Of a DNA stretch of 64,000 bases, positions 9,316-19,941 are shown piece after piece. Origin of the DNA: Bacillus tequilensis KCTC 13622. Its GTDB lineage: Bacteria; Bacillota; Bacilli; Bacillales; Bacillaceae. A program made the translations under genes and the position numbers. Below the pieces are notes generated by a model. It was not told where the DNA came from and ran no database searches. It was given only the letters and a program-made list of their open reading frames with translations. Within the stretch, counting starts at the first letter, position 1. Each line of letters begins with the position of its first letter. The stretch lies in assembly GCF_000507145.1 (NCBI RefSeq), contig NZ_AYTO01000032.1, positions 62,001 to 126,000 of the forward strand, written 5' to 3'.

Positions 9316-10521
9316 TTAAAAAAGTTCCGCGAATTTATCGTTTGCTTCTTTTTCGCTATAAAGCGTCATGGTTTCAATGTTATCAACCGCTTCTTGAATA
9401 TACGGCTCAAAATCAACAAAGCTTTCAAAGTGTTCGATTTTTTCTTTTTTAGGGCGTGTTTTCGGGCTTGGCGGCGTAAAGATCGTGCAGCAGTCTTCAA
9501 ACGGCTGAATGCTCGTCTCATACGTGCCGATTTCCCGTGATTTTTCGATGATTTCTGTTTTATCCATGGCGATTAACGGACGCAAAATCGGTGTTGATGT
9601 TACCGCATTAATCGCATACATGCTTTCAAGCGTTTGGCTCGCTACCTGGCCGAGGCTTTCTCCTGTAATGATGGCAAGCCCGTTTCTCTTCTCTCTGATT
9701 CTGTCGGCAATTTGCAGCATGAGGCGGCGGGTTGCCGTCATTGTGTAGTTCTCAGGAATTTGTTTTTGAATGAGCTCTTGCGTTTTTGTAAACGGAACGA
9801 TATGAAGCGTCATGCTTCCCCCAAAGCGGGATAGGCATTTGGCCAGATCCATTACCTTTTGCTTTGCGCGTTCGCTTGTGTATGGCGGGCTGAAGAAGTG
9901 AACAGCTTCTACCGATAGTCCCCGTTTCATCGCATAAAAACCGGCCACTGGGCTGTCAAAACCGCCGGAAAGCATCAGCATCGCTTTTCCCGCTGAACCA
10001 ACCGGCAGCCCGCCTGCGCCTTTTTCATCTCGAATCGTCAAAAAAGTCGCTTCTTCCCTGATTTCAATTCTAAGCGGGATGTCAGGGTTGCGGACATCGA
10101 CCGTCAATCCTTCTGTATGCCGCAAAATATGGCCGCCGATTTCAGCGTTCATTTGATTAGTATCTAATTCAAATTGTTTATACGCTCTCTTCGTCGCAAC
10201 TTTAAACGTATCACCAGGCTGATACTGATCCTCCATCGCCTGCAGAGCAGTAGCTTTAATCTCATCAAGGCGGCTGTCACACTTAATCGCCAGACTGAAG
10301 CTTTGAATGCCAAAAACCTGCTTTAAATGAGGAAAAAGAGCCTCAGGATCATGTCCATTTAATGTAATCGTCATCCGATCCCGATTGGAAAAGTATTTTA
10401 AGTTCGGATAGTCTTTCAAAACGAGTCTGACGTTTTGCTTTAAGCGCTCAATAAAGCTTTTTCTGTTTTTGCCTTTAGTCGAAATTTCCCCAAAACGAAT
10501 TAATATATGATCGTAATTCAT
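9316..10521 (-). CDS. thiI: tRNA uridine 4-sulfurtransferase ThiI
   Basis: ThiI transfers sulfur to uridine 8 of tRNA and supports thiamine thiazole synthesis. The 401-residue protein has an N-terminal ferredoxin-like/THUMP part (about 1-165) and a PP-loop ATPase domain with SGGFDS at 185-190. As in other Bacillus enzymes it lacks the C-terminal rhodanese domain of E. coli ThiI, so sulfur must come directly from a partner. That partner is NifZ, whose gene ends three bases upstream, giving a tight operon. Confidence 0.96.
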   Translation of the reverse strand: MNYDHILIRFGEISTKGKNRKSFIERLKQNVRLVLKDYPNLKYFSNRDRMTITLNGHDPEALFPHLKQVFGIQSFSLAIKCDSRLDEIKATALQAMEDQYQPGDTFKVATKRAYKQFELDTNQMNAEIGGHILRHTEGLTVDVRNPDIPLRIEIREEATFLTIRDEKGAGGLPVGSAGKAMLMLSGGFDSPVAGFYAMKRGLSVEAVHFFSPPYTSERAKQKVMDLAKCLSRFGGSMTLHIVPFTKTQELIQKQIPENYTMTATRRLMLQIADRIREKRNGLAIITGESLGQVASQTLESMYAINAVTSTPILRPLIAMDKTEIIEKSREIGTYETSIQPFEDCCTIFTPPSPKTRPKKEKIEHFESFVDFEPYIQEAVDNIETMTLYSEKEANDKFAELF

Positions 10522-10524
10522 GTT

Positions 10525-11670
10525 CTACCTCATCATTTTCTTTAATTTTTTGATGCCGGGGACAAGCGCGTTCATAAACGGTTCTGCCACTTCGCTTGTC
10601 TGGCTGTAATTTAAGCTGATTCTAATACTGCTTCCGGCAATTTGCTCCCCCTTGCCCATCTGTAAGAGAACTTTGCTCGGTTTATGCTCTTTTGCCGAGC
10701 AGGCTGATGTCGTTGAGACAAATATATTCTGTTCCTCAAGCATGTGTAACAGCACTTCTGCTTTAATTCCCGGAACAGAGAAATTAATAATGTGCGGCGC
10801 AGCATTCGTCTGAGGCGTGTTGACAACGACGCCTTCGGTTTCACTCAGCCTTTTCATAAACAATTCCTTTGCAGCAGCCATTGCGGCAAGCCGCGTTTCA
10901 AAATCAGCTGCGGCAAGATTGATGGCTTTGGCAAGCGAAACCGCACCCGCGGTATGCTCTGTTCCTGCCCGGATGCCTTTTTGCTGAGAGCCCCCCGTTA
11001 TCAGCGGGATAAGGCGAGTTCCTTCTTTTACGATAAGTGCGCCCGTCCCCTTCAGCCCGTGAAATTTATGACCGGAAATCGAACAAAGATCAATGCCGGA
11101 CTTTTCAATCGCCAAGGGCACTTTATAGATGCCCTGCACATAATCAACGTGAAATAAAATGTTCGGGTGCTCTTTCAGCACTTCCCCTGCCTCTTCAATC
11201 GGCTGTACGGAACCGACTTCATTGTTCACATGCATCATAGTGACAAGCACGGTATCGGGACGGATGGCTTGTTTCAGATCTTCTATTGAAACAAATCCGT
11301 CTTCGTTTACTGAAAGATAAGTAACGTCAAACCCGAATAACGCTGTCAGCTGCTCTAAAGATTCCGTAACGGACGGATGTTCAATAGAAGTGGCAATGAT
11401 GTGTTTGCCTGCTTTTATTTTTGACAAAGCGGCTCCTTTTAAAGCCAAATTATTAGCTTCTGTAGCGCCTGACGTAAATACAATATCATATGTTTTTAGG
11501 CCCAAGGACCTTTTGATTTGATTTTTGGCTGCCTGAAGCAGCTGCTCCGTTTCAGCTCCATATCGGTGCAAAGATGAGGGGTTGCCGAAATATCGGCTGC
11601 TTGTCTGTTCATACACGTTCAAGACTTCATCATAAGGCTTCGTCGTTGAACTATTATCTAAATATATCAT
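10525..11670 (-). CDS. nifZ: Cysteine desulfurase NifZ (ThiI partner)
   Basis: This PLP enzyme removes sulfur from L-cysteine and hands it to ThiI for 4-thiouridine formation. The protein is 381 residues. The PLP lysine is Lys202 in SISGHKFHG and the persulfide cysteine is Cys324 in [10 protein letters not shown]. The start [10 protein letters not shown] follows AAAGGAG; an ATG 57 bases upstream is rejected. It is the first gene of nifZ-thiI and is divergent from braB. A perfect palindrome lies in its upstream region. Confidence 0.95.
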   Translation of the reverse strand: MIYLDNSSTTKPYDEVLNVYEQTSSRYFGNPSSLHRYGAETEQLLQAAKNQIKRSLGLKTYDIVFTSGATEANNLALKGAALSKIKAGKHIIATSIEHPSVTESLEQLTALFGFDVTYLSVNEDGFVSIEDLKQAIRPDTVLVTMMHVNNEVGSVQPIEEAGEVLKEHPNILFHVDYVQGIYKVPLAIEKSGIDLCSISGHKFHGLKGTGALIVKEGTRLIPLITGGSQQKGIRAGTEHTAGAVSLAKAINLAAADFETRLAAMAAAKELFMKRLSETEGVVVNTPQTNAAPHIINFSVPGIKAEVLLHMLEEQNIFVSTTSACSAKEHKPSKVLLQMGKGEQIAGSSIRISLNYSQTSEVAEPFMNALVPGIKKLKKMMR

Positions 11671-11700
11671 CTTTTTTACTCCTTTATGAAAGCGGTACAA

Positions 11701-11720
11701 GGTATGATATTTATCATACC
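11701..11720. repeat. Perfect inverted repeat in the nifZ-braB divergent region
   Basis: GGTATGAT and ATCATACC flank a four-base ATTT spacer. The repeat lies about 30 bases upstream of the nifZ start. It could be an operator overlapping the nifZ promoter; no T-run follows, so it is not a terminator. Confidence 0.55.
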
Positions 11721-11757
11721 ATAACAAAATTTAATAGAAAATTACAAAAAGCTAGTA

Positions 11758-11785
11758 TTGACTTCTATTTTTTTTACCATATAAT
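11758..11785 (+). promoter_or_regulatory. braB sigma-A promoter
   Basis: TTGACT (11758-11763) and a consensus TATAAT (11780-11785) are separated by 16 bases, about 75 bases upstream of braB. Confidence 0.7.
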
Positions 11786-11862
11786 AAGATTTGTTCGTTT
11801 CGTCATATTATCTGACAATTAATTGACAGAATATTTTAACATAATATTAGGAGGATTTTTTC

Positions 11863-13200
11863 ATGAAACACTCACTGCCTGTCAAAGATACCATTATTAT
11901 TGGTTTCATGCTATTTGCGTTATTCTTTGGAGCAGGAAATATGATTTATCCGCCGGAACTTGGACAAGCAGCCGGACACAACGTCTGGAAGGCCATCGGC
12001 GGATTTTTACTGACTGGGGTAGGCCTGCCGCTTCTCGGTATTATTGCCATCGCGTTAACCGGAAAGGACGCTAAAGGACTTGCTGATAAAGCACACCCGG
12101 TTTTCGGCACCATCTTTACTGTCGTGCTTTATTTATCAATTGGGCCATTATTCGCCATCCCGAGAACAGGAACTGTTTCATATGAAATCGGAGCTGTTCC
12201 GTTTTTAACCGGCGTACCAGAAAAACTTTCTTTATTGGTATTCACACTTATCTTTTTTGGCATTACGTACTACTTGGCGTTAAACCCATCCAAAGTGGTG
12301 GATCGGGTCGGGAAAATTCTCACTCCAATCAAATTTACTATTATCTTAGTGATTGTGCTTAAAGCTATTTTTACACCGATGGGCGGATTGGGCGCAGTTA
12401 CAGAAGCATATAAAGGAACACCGGTATTTAAAGGATTTTTAGAAGGCTACAAAACAATGGATGCACTTGCTTCAATCGTATTTGGTGTTGTTGTTGTCAA
12501 TGCTGTAAAAGGCAAAGGTGTTACACAGTCTAAAGCTCTTGCCGCAGCATGTATTAAAGCGGGCCTGATTGCCGCTTTAGGACTGACATTCATTTATGTG
12601 TCCCTTGCATACTTGGGTGCGACAAGCATGAACGCAATCGGCCCTGTTGGCGAAGGAGCTAAAATTTTATCTGCGTCTTCCCATTATTTATTCGGTTCAT
12701 TAGGCAACATCGTACTCGGTTCAGCCATTACAGTCGCATGTTTAACAACAAGCATCGGCCTTGTCACTTCTTGCGGCCAGTATTTTTCAAAGCTTATCCC
12801 GGCATTATCATATAAAACTGTCGTTACCATTGTCACGTTATTCAGCTTGATCATTGCGAATTTCGGACTCACGCAAATTATCGCGTTTTCTGTACCTATT
12901 TTATCAGCTATCTATCCGCTTGCCATTGTCATTATTGTTCTTTCATTTATTGATAAGCTCTTTAAAGAAAGACGCGAAGTGTACATCGCATGCTTGATCG
13001 GTACAGGATTATTCAGTATTTTAGACGGCATCAAAGCAGCGGGCTTTTCACTTGGATCTTTAGGTGAGTTTCTAAGTGCGAACCTTCCACTTTACAGCCT
13101 CGGCATCGGCTGGGTGCTTCCGGGAGTCGTCGGAGCTGTTATCGGATATGTGCTTACTTTATTCATAGGCCCATCCAAACAGCTTAACGAAATAAATTAA
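11863..13200 (+). CDS. braB: Branched-chain amino acid transporter BraB
   Basis: This 445-residue integral membrane protein of the LIVCS family imports isoleucine and valine with a cation. About twelve hydrophobic segments run through it, beginning FMLFALFFGAGNMIYPPELG near the N-terminus, which is the family signature. It has a consensus promoter, a TAGGAGG ribosome site and its own terminator, so it is a single-gene unit. In B. subtilis braB is repressed by CodY; I could not point to a convincing CodY box here. Confidence 0.95.
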   Translation: MKHSLPVKDTIIIGFMLFALFFGAGNMIYPPELGQAAGHNVWKAIGGFLLTGVGLPLLGIIAIALTGKDAKGLADKAHPVFGTIFTVVLYLSIGPLFAIPRTGTVSYEIGAVPFLTGVPEKLSLLVFTLIFFGITYYLALNPSKVVDRVGKILTPIKFTIILVIVLKAIFTPMGGLGAVTEAYKGTPVFKGFLEGYKTMDALASIVFGVVVVNAVKGKGVTQSKALAAACIKAGLIAALGLTFIYVSLAYLGATSMNAIGPVGEGAKILSASSHYLFGSLGNIVLGSAITVACLTTSIGLVTSCGQYFSKLIPALSYKTVVTIVTLFSLIIANFGLTQIIAFSVPILSAIYPLAIVIIVLSFIDKLFKERREVYIACLIGTGLFSILDGIKAAGFSLGSLGEFLSANLPLYSLGIGWVLPGVVGAVIGYVLTLFIGPSKQLNEIN

Positions 13201-13208
13201 TGCCACAG

Positions 13209-13237
13209 AACGCCTGCGTTATTGCGCAGGCGTTTTA
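13209..13237 (+). terminator. braB terminator
   Basis: AACGCCTGCG pairs with CGCAGGCGTT, followed by TTTAT. Confidence 0.8.
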
Positions 13238-13242
13238 TAATG

Positions 13243-13277
13243 GAAAAAGAGCCCGCTCATTACATGCGGGCTCTTTT
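13243..13277 (-). terminator. ezrA terminator
   Basis: AAAAAGAGCCCGC pairs with GCGGGCTCTTTT. The T-run on the minus strand ends ezrA; the symmetrical form could also stop braB read-through. Confidence 0.75.
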
Positions 13278-13292
13278 CATAGTCGTGATTCA

Positions 13293-14981
13293 TTAAGCGG
13301 ATAAATCAGCTTTGATTTTTTCAACTGCGCCTGGCGCAGCCTTCTCTACAGCGGACGCTGCAATTTCATAAGAGTCTTCATAATCAAAAGCATAAAAACG
13401 TCTTTCCGCTTCTTTCAGCTGTTCAGATAAAATATGATTCTGGCTTCTGAACCGGTTTCCGAACTGAATGATTTTTTCAATGAGAATCACCTGCTCGACA
13501 AGTTCCTCTGATTCCCGGCTCGCCCTGTTGACAATATCTTCTGCTTGCTTCAAATGGGCTCCGGCTTCCTCCATATTTAATGGAAGTTCGTTTAGCTGGC
13601 TGACTGTTTCTTGAATGTAATGATGCGCGTTTTCCAGCATCTCTTGAATATGGCTCGGAATGCCTGGAATATTGCTTGTCTTCAGCAGTCTTGCTGTCTC
13701 AGCAATTGTTTTTTTCAAATTGCTGAGCGTCTCTCTCGCCTGAAGCTCTTCTTTTCGCAGCGCTTGCAGTTTTTCGCGAAATTCGTCATGCTCTTTTTTC
13801 ACTTCTTCAATGTGCTTCTCTACTGATGCAACTTCTTCTACTAAAAGTGAGTAGGCGACGTGCTCTGCATCAAGCTTGTCTTTAACGGATGAAAGCAGCT
13901 TGCCAATTTCATCAAGGCGTTTTTCAAAAGCCTGCTGTTTGCCGAGCTCGCCAGCTGTCAGCCTGTAGCTTTCCTTTACCAGCTCAGTTTCCGCCTTAGT
14001 GTGTTCTTTCTCTTCTTTCAGCTTGTCATAAGCAATGATCAATTCAGGCATTTTGCTCAGCACAGATTGGCCGGCTTCAACTTCGCCCTCCAGCTGCTGA
14101 TAAACAGCTTGAATATTTTCGTCAATAAGCTGCAGGATTGCGGACGCTTCATCAATATCCAGCTCAGTCATCAAGACATGCTCCGCCCGTTTCAACTGAT
14201 TTGACAGATTTTCTAATTCCTTATCTAACTGGATATGCTCAAGCTTATACCCCTTCTCCTTCATTTCTCGATAGCCGTCCTTGAGCTTTGCGATCTGGCC
14301 GGGCACCGTCTGCTTGCAGTCAGCTAACAGCTTCGGCACATCATTTATGTAGGACTGAAGCCGTTCAAGATTACGATCCTGCTCAAGCAGCACTTGTCGT
14401 GCGGTAATATAGTTCCCGCCTTCTGTTTCTTCTTCGTATTGTTTGATTCCGCTCCAAATTTCGTCAAGATCCTTTTCAAGACTGTCATAAAGCTCTCCGT
14501 AAAGGTGGCTGTATGCCAGCAGGTTTTTTCGCGATTTTGAATAGCGCTCTCTTACCTGTTCAATTTCCTCACGGCTCTTTTCCTCACTTGTGACGAGGTC
14601 GCTGATTTCCCGAAGAATCTTTTCGATGCTCGATTCCGCGGCTGTCAGCAGATCATCAATATGAACGAGCACTTGATTGGCTTTCTTAAACCGGTATTTG
14701 TCTGCATTTTCCTCGGCATCATAAAGGAGCTCTTCAACTTTCGGCATGTGAGCTGTGACAATCTCATCCCATTCTTCACGCCATTTCTCAAAGAACTCTT
14801 CTGTCTGCCCCGTCATTTTCAAGTGTTTAATTTTGGACATTTCTTCCACAATCGACCGGTTTAGAATTTCAATCTTCCACGATTCCAGCCGGTCGATTTC
14901 GGCGTAGATTTTTTTCCTGAAAAAGTAGCCTGCTGCAAACAGCGCAAGCAGTACAATTAATAATCCAATGACAAACTCCAT
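13293..14981 (-). CDS. ezrA: Septation ring formation regulator EzrA
   Basis: EzrA is a membrane-anchored negative regulator of FtsZ ring assembly that also links division to cell-wall synthesis. The protein is 562 residues: one N-terminal transmembrane segment (about 3-21) with a tiny external end, then a long cytoplasmic region of spectrin-like coiled coils. The conserved C-terminal patch is present near FGNRFRSQN. The start follows AAGGGGG. The gene stands alone with its own terminator. Confidence 0.97.
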   Translation of the reverse strand: MEFVIGLLIVLLALFAAGYFFRKKIYAEIDRLESWKIEILNRSIVEEMSKIKHLKMTGQTEEFFEKWREEWDEIVTAHMPKVEELLYDAEENADKYRFKKANQVLVHIDDLLTAAESSIEKILREISDLVTSEEKSREEIEQVRERYSKSRKNLLAYSHLYGELYDSLEKDLDEIWSGIKQYEEETEGGNYITARQVLLEQDRNLERLQSYINDVPKLLADCKQTVPGQIAKLKDGYREMKEKGYKLEHIQLDKELENLSNQLKRAEHVLMTELDIDEASAILQLIDENIQAVYQQLEGEVEAGQSVLSKMPELIIAYDKLKEEKEHTKAETELVKESYRLTAGELGKQQAFEKRLDEIGKLLSSVKDKLDAEHVAYSLLVEEVASVEKHIEEVKKEHDEFREKLQALRKEELQARETLSNLKKTIAETARLLKTSNIPGIPSHIQEMLENAHHYIQETVSQLNELPLNMEEAGAHLKQAEDIVNRASRESEELVEQVILIEKIIQFGNRFRSQNHILSEQLKEAERRFYAFDYEDSYEIAASAVEKAAPGAVEKIKADLSA

Positions 14982-15177
14982 AATGAGCCCCCTTGCTGTT
15001 AACCTTAATCTGTCAGGGTGTTTTATTTATTCAGAAAGATTTCAGGATATGTATTGAGAAAAACTGTCGTTTTCATTGTTATTATGATACCATGTAACCA
15101 ACATTTTTTGACCAGAAATCAAAAACTTTTTGTGCAAAATCGGCAGGATTTGACTATTTTTTCACGGGGTGACGCTA

Positions 15178-15984
15178 ATGCAAAAGCGAGACGGACATAT
15201 TCACACACCATTTTGCCCTCACGGCTCTAATGACACACTCAGGCAATATGCAGAAGAAGCCTTAAAAAAAGGCTTTGAATCAATCACTTTTACCGAACAC
15301 GCCCCATTGCCGCCCTCTTTTACTGATCCCACGCCGCTGAAAGACAGCGCAATGGCGCAAGCCTCTTTGGAGAGTTATCTTAATGAAATATCCGGATTAA
15401 AAAAAGAATATCACGGTCAGCTTGCCATACGCACGGGGCTTGAGGTCGATTATATTGCTGAATTTGAAGATGAAATCAAATTATTCCTGGACGCATACGG
15501 GCCATATTTAGACGACAGCATCCTATCCGTTCATTTTTTGCGCACGGGTTCTTCCTATTTGTGCCTTGATTATGACGAGCATACCTTTAAAGAGCTGATT
15601 TCAGCCTGCGGAAGCATTGAAGCTGTGTACGAACAATATTACCGCACCGTTTATTCTTCCATTGTAGCATCTCTCGGCAGCTATAAGCCAAAAAGAGTCG
15701 GTCACATCACACTCGTCCAAAAATTCATCAAGCTGTTTCCATACAGCATGTCTGAACACATTCGCGGTCTCGTTTCTCAGTGCCTGAATGCCATTGACGA
15801 AAACGGAATGGAACTCGATTTCAATACTTCCGGCTTAAGAAAAACGTACGCAGGCAGCATTTATATCGAGAATTGGATGCTGAATGAAGCGAAACAAAAA
15901 AAGATCCCGCTTGTGTTCGGGTCTGATGCCCATCAAGCGGGAGACGTAGGATATGCGTATGATGCGTTTTTGGAGCGGTGCTAA
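15178..15984 (+). CDS. hisJ: Histidinol-phosphatase HisJ (PHP family)
   Basis: HisJ dephosphorylates L-histidinol phosphate, a late step of histidine synthesis; its gene is unlinked to the main his operon in B. subtilis. The 268-residue protein has the PHP metal motif GHIHTPFCPHG from residue 6 and further metal ligands in VDYI and GSDAH. The start has GGGGTGA upstream; an ATG nine bases earlier is rejected. Its last four bases overlap the end of refZ, transcribed toward it, and there is no terminator between them. Confidence 0.94.
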   Translation: MQKRDGHIHTPFCPHGSNDTLRQYAEEALKKGFESITFTEHAPLPPSFTDPTPLKDSAMAQASLESYLNEISGLKKEYHGQLAIRTGLEVDYIAEFEDEIKLFLDAYGPYLDDSILSVHFLRTGSSYLCLDYDEHTFKELISACGSIEAVYEQYYRTVYSSIVASLGSYKPKRVGHITLVQKFIKLFPYSMSEHIRGLVSQCLNAIDENGMELDFNTSGLRKTYAGSIYIENWMLNEAKQKKIPLVFGSDAHQAGDVGYAYDAFLERC

Positions 15985-16604
15985 TTGATAAGCGCTACGT
16001 CCCCTGTCCGGAAGACGCTTCTGATCCAAATTTTGATTTCTTCAAAATACATTTTATAAAAGTACGGCTCGTGCGGCTGCATGTAGAGCACTTCTGAAAT
16101 ATATTGAGGCTGGAGATAGGGCATCATCAAAAGAGATTTTAATTGGAGAATAAAATGAGGCAGCGGCAGCGTCAAATGCTCACGCTGTTTTTCTCCTTCC
16201 TCAATGATCAGCTGGAAGATGTACTTTTCCTTCATTAGATATGTCGACATAATTTCCCTGTTTAACGTGGAGTCAATCGTGACTTCCCGGTAGACAAACC
16301 GAGTTAATTGACGATGATTATGCTGATAGGATAAAATATCGAAAACCAATTGGAGAAGCTGTTCCTGTGTGCTTTGAGAAGAGATATTGCCTGCCGCTGT
16401 TTCTAGCGTATTGCTGTAGCCTTCGTAAAACTCTGAAACTAAGTATTCCATCAAACCTCCTTTGCCTTTAAAATAGTAGGAGATGTGCGCAACATTTACA
16501 TCAGCTGACTTTGCGATTTCACGGACAGATGTGCCGGAAAATCCTTTTTGGTTAAAGAGCATGACAGCAGATTCAATAATTTTGTCTTTGGCGCTTACTT
16601 TCAT
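15981..16604 (-). CDS. refZ: RefZ (YttP), TetR-family regulator of FtsZ at sporulation
   Basis: RefZ is a TetR-type DNA-binding protein made early in sporulation; it binds sites near the origin and helps position chromosome and division ring. The 207-residue protein has a TetR helix-turn-helix in the first 45 residues (TSVREIAKSADVNVAHISYYF). The start ATG follows AAGGAGTGAG. A palindrome lies just upstream of that site and may be an autoregulatory target. The 3' end overlaps hisJ. Confidence 0.93.
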   Translation of the reverse strand: MKVSAKDKIIESAVMLFNQKGFSGTSVREIAKSADVNVAHISYYFKGKGGLMEYLVSEFYEGYSNTLETAAGNISSQSTQEQLLQLVFDILSYQHNHRQLTRFVYREVTIDSTLNREIMSTYLMKEKYIFQLIIEEGEKQREHLTLPLPHFILQLKSLLMMPYLQPQYISEVLYMQPHEPYFYKMYFEEIKIWIRSVFRTGDVALIN

Positions 16605-16621
16605 ACGGCTCACTCCTTCCT

Positions 16622-16637
16622 CTTGATACTATTCAAG
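16622..16637. promoter_or_regulatory. Candidate RefZ operator
   Basis: CTTGA and TCAAG flank a six-base spacer, 18 bases upstream of the refZ start. TetR proteins often bind such palindromes near their own gene. Assignment to RefZ is inference. Confidence 0.35.
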
Positions 16638-16731
16638 CAGAAGGCCGCTGTTCCTGTAAGAACTTATCGACAAATGCCGGCAGAAAAGCCGGACCTTTGT
16701 TTTATATTATAGAAAAAAGTGAGGGTTTCCC

Positions 16732-17223
16732 ATGATCCATGTCGAAAAACAATCTGGAGATAAAGAAAAAGACTATCAGCTTCTGCTAAAACAGCTCGAA
16801 GCCATGACCGAAGACGAAACAGATCAAATTGCAAACTATGCAAATGCCTCAGCGCTCCTCTATCATTCTTTGCCTGAGGTCAACTGGGCGGGTTTTTATT
16901 TTGCCAAAGAAGAGGACGGACAGCTTGTGCTGGGGCCGTTTCAAGGTCTGCCGGCATGTGTGCGGATTCCTTTCGGAAGAGGGGTTTGCGGCACAGCGTA
17001 TGCAAACGGAAAAGTGGAGCGTGTTGAGGATGTAAACGCGTTTCCGGGACATATCGCCTGCGATGCGGCGTCTCAATCAGAAATTGTGATCCCGATTCAT
17101 GTTGGCGGAAAAGTTGTCGGGGTTTTGGACATCGACAGCCCGGTGAAAAACCGATTCGACGAAATCGACGAAAAGTATTTATCACAATTTGCCCAAAAGC
17201 TTGAAATAGCATTGGCGCAGTAA
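16732..17223 (+). CDS. ytsP: YtsP, free methionine-(R)-sulfoxide reductase (GAF domain)
   Basis: This 163-residue GAF-domain protein matches the fRMsr family, which reduces free methionine-R-sulfoxide. The three cysteines of that family are present: Cys76 (GLPACVRIP), Cys86 (GRGVCGTA) and Cys110 (GHIACD). It sits upstream of and convergent with dgcP. The start follows GTGAGGGT. The activity is inferred from the cysteine pattern. Confidence 0.9.
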   Translation: MIHVEKQSGDKEKDYQLLLKQLEAMTEDETDQIANYANASALLYHSLPEVNWAGFYFAKEEDGQLVLGPFQGLPACVRIPFGRGVCGTAYANGKVERVEDVNAFPGHIACDAASQSEIVIPIHVGGKVVGVLDIDSPVKNRFDEIDEKYLSQFAQKLEIALAQ

Positions 17224-17226
17224 TAT

Positions 17227-17264
17227 AAAAGCCCAAAACCGAAATATCGTTTTGGGCTTTTTTT
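17227..17264. terminator. Bidirectional terminator ytsP/dgcP
   Basis: AAAAGCCCAAAAC pairs with GTTTTGGGCTTTTTTT across a nine-base loop. Confidence 0.8.
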
Positions 17265-19002
17265 ATTTTATTGAGTCGTGAATCCTCAAGCGGTTTTTTC
17301 CGCTTCGTTTCGCGCTGTAGAGCGCTTCATCAGCCTCATGCACAAGCTCTTTCAGGGACTTTCTTGTTTTTGCCGTCCAGCAGGAAATGCCGCATGAAAT
17401 GGTTACCTTGGGTTTCGTGTTTTTTCTGACCGCATAAACCAGTCTTTCAGTAATCCGTTTTCCCACCGCAACCGTCACGTTCGGCAAATAAACCGCCAGC
17501 TCCTCGCCTCCCCAGCGGGCGCCGACATCATGCTTTCGGATGTTGCTTTTAATCACAGAAGCAACTTGAATTAAAATCTCGTCCCCAGTCTGGTGGCCGT
17601 ACGTATCATTAACATTCTTAAAATTATCAATATCAACAAGAATAAAGACACCTTTTTGGTGAATTTTCATGCTGTATTGAATTTTCTCATCTAAATATAC
17701 TCTTGAATACAGTTCTGTCAGCTGATCTGTTTTCACGAGATGTTCAAGGCGGTCGCGGAGCATTGAGTTCGTTACAGCCAGTGTGGCGTGATGAATCAGC
17801 GCCTGAAACAGCTTGTACATTTCAAATGTAAAAGCGTACATCTCCTGTTTCAATAAAACCGCAAAGCCCAAAAGCCTGTCATTTTCGATCATGGGAGCAG
17901 CCATCAGCGAGCCGTAGCCGGACTCTCCGAAAACAGACTGGCCATTTCCGACGAATACCCCTTTTTCCCCTTCATACAGCTTTTCCTTCAACTCATTATA
18001 AAAATCAGCTGGCTTTGTTTCTTTAAAAAACGCTGTGCTGCCGGGGAGCAGTGTTTGGTTTTCAAAATGGTCTATATGAAAAAAGCCCACTTCTTCTGCT
18101 TGAAACGATTCTGCCATTCTCACAGCCAGATCATGCATTGTATCAGTCAGTGTCAGCCGCTGATTCAGGCGGCGTGACGTTTCATTGATCAATTCTAAAT
18201 TTGCGATGCTCGCTTTTGATTGTTCATAGAGCTGAGCGTTTTCAAATGCTTTTCCCGCCGCGTTTGCTAACAGCGACATTTCATTAATGTAGGCGTCAGT
18301 AAGAAAGCTGTCACCCGTTCCCTCAGCCTTCAACACCCCGTATGTCCCCTGCTGACCTTTGATCGGAATATAAGCGGCAGATTCATTTTTCCGTACAATA
18401 TCTCCGGATAAATATACTTTGAGCGCAAAGGAATCGGATTTTTCCCCTTCCATATACAGCTCTTTTGCAGGAACCCCTAAACATTGGTCTTGATCGTGCG
18501 ATATAAATAAAGAAAACTCAAAAAGAGAAAATGTATTTGTCAGACTTTCTAAAAGCTGCTTCAGCACCTCTGTCTGATCAAGAAGTGAATGAAACAGCTC
18601 TGTCATTTTGTATATCTTTTTTTGATAAATCATTTTGTTAACGAGTCTTTCCTGTTTCATCGACCGGTTTAAAAATGAAGCAACCACGTCCGGAAGCTCC
18701 CCGGGAATCGCTCCCTCCTGCCTGCATGTAAGATGAAAGCATCTGCCGGAACCGTCCTCAATCATATAAAATGAAGCGTTGATTTTCGAAGCGAAAAAAC
18801 GCACTTCATCATTTGCCGGTTTTGCCGCAGAGTCAGATGGTGCCGGTGTAAGCGAAACACAAAGGGTTGAAAAATAGGTGTGAATAGCTGAAGCCAGCCA
18901 TCTGAAAGAGTCGGTAAATGTGACTTTTTCAGATTTGGTCAATAAAAAATCGAGCATATGATAATGAAAGGCGGATAATTGATCTTTAGTTTGTTCTACC
19001 AT
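17263..19002 (-). CDS. dgcP: Diguanylate cyclase DgcP (YtrP)
   Basis: DgcP makes cyclic di-GMP from two GTP and is one of the three active diguanylate cyclases of B. subtilis. The 579-residue protein has GAF-type sensory regions over about 1-410, then a GGDEF domain (about 420-579) with the active-site signature GGEEL at 508-512 and the metal and GTP-binding DIDNFKNVNDTYGH motif. There is no membrane segment, so it is cytosolic. The start follows TAGGTGATA. Confidence 0.94.
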   Translation of the reverse strand: MVEQTKDQLSAFHYHMLDFLLTKSEKVTFTDSFRWLASAIHTYFSTLCVSLTPAPSDSAAKPANDEVRFFASKINASFYMIEDGSGRCFHLTCRQEGAIPGELPDVVASFLNRSMKQERLVNKMIYQKKIYKMTELFHSLLDQTEVLKQLLESLTNTFSLFEFSLFISHDQDQCLGVPAKELYMEGEKSDSFALKVYLSGDIVRKNESAAYIPIKGQQGTYGVLKAEGTGDSFLTDAYINEMSLLANAAGKAFENAQLYEQSKASIANLELINETSRRLNQRLTLTDTMHDLAVRMAESFQAEEVGFFHIDHFENQTLLPGSTAFFKETKPADFYNELKEKLYEGEKGVFVGNGQSVFGESGYGSLMAAPMIENDRLLGFAVLLKQEMYAFTFEMYKLFQALIHHATLAVTNSMLRDRLEHLVKTDQLTELYSRVYLDEKIQYSMKIHQKGVFILVDIDNFKNVNDTYGHQTGDEILIQVASVIKSNIRKHDVGARWGGEELAVYLPNVTVAVGKRITERLVYAVRKNTKPKVTISCGISCWTAKTRKSLKELVHEADEALYSAKRSGKNRLRIHDSIK

Positions 19003-19078
19003 GTTTTTATCACCTAAAAGTTTACCACTAATTTTTGTTTATTATATCATAAACGGCAAAGCAATAATGCAGGAATGG

Positions 19079-19107
19079 TTGACTTCAAAACAAATAAATT
19101 ATATAAT
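19079..19107 (+). promoter_or_regulatory. rpsD sigma-A promoter
   Basis: TTGACT and a perfect TATAAT are separated by 17 bases. The transcript should start near 19114. Confidence 0.75.
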
Positions 19108-19113
19108 GACCTT

Positions 19114-19899
<786 letters not shown>

Positions 19900-19906
19900 T
19901 CGGTCT

Positions 19907-19941
19907 AAAAACCCCTGCCGCTATGCGGTCGGGGTTTTTTT
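19907..19941. terminator. rpsD terminator
   Basis: An AAAAACCCC(T)GCCG stem pairs with the complementary CGGTCGGGGTTTTTTT. Its left arm also encodes the end of the minus-strand small ORF. Confidence 0.8.

Noticed and set aside
11700..11760. Fur box at the nifZ palindrome
   Set aside because: The arms have the even 8-4-8 layout, unlike the odd 7-1-7 Fur box.
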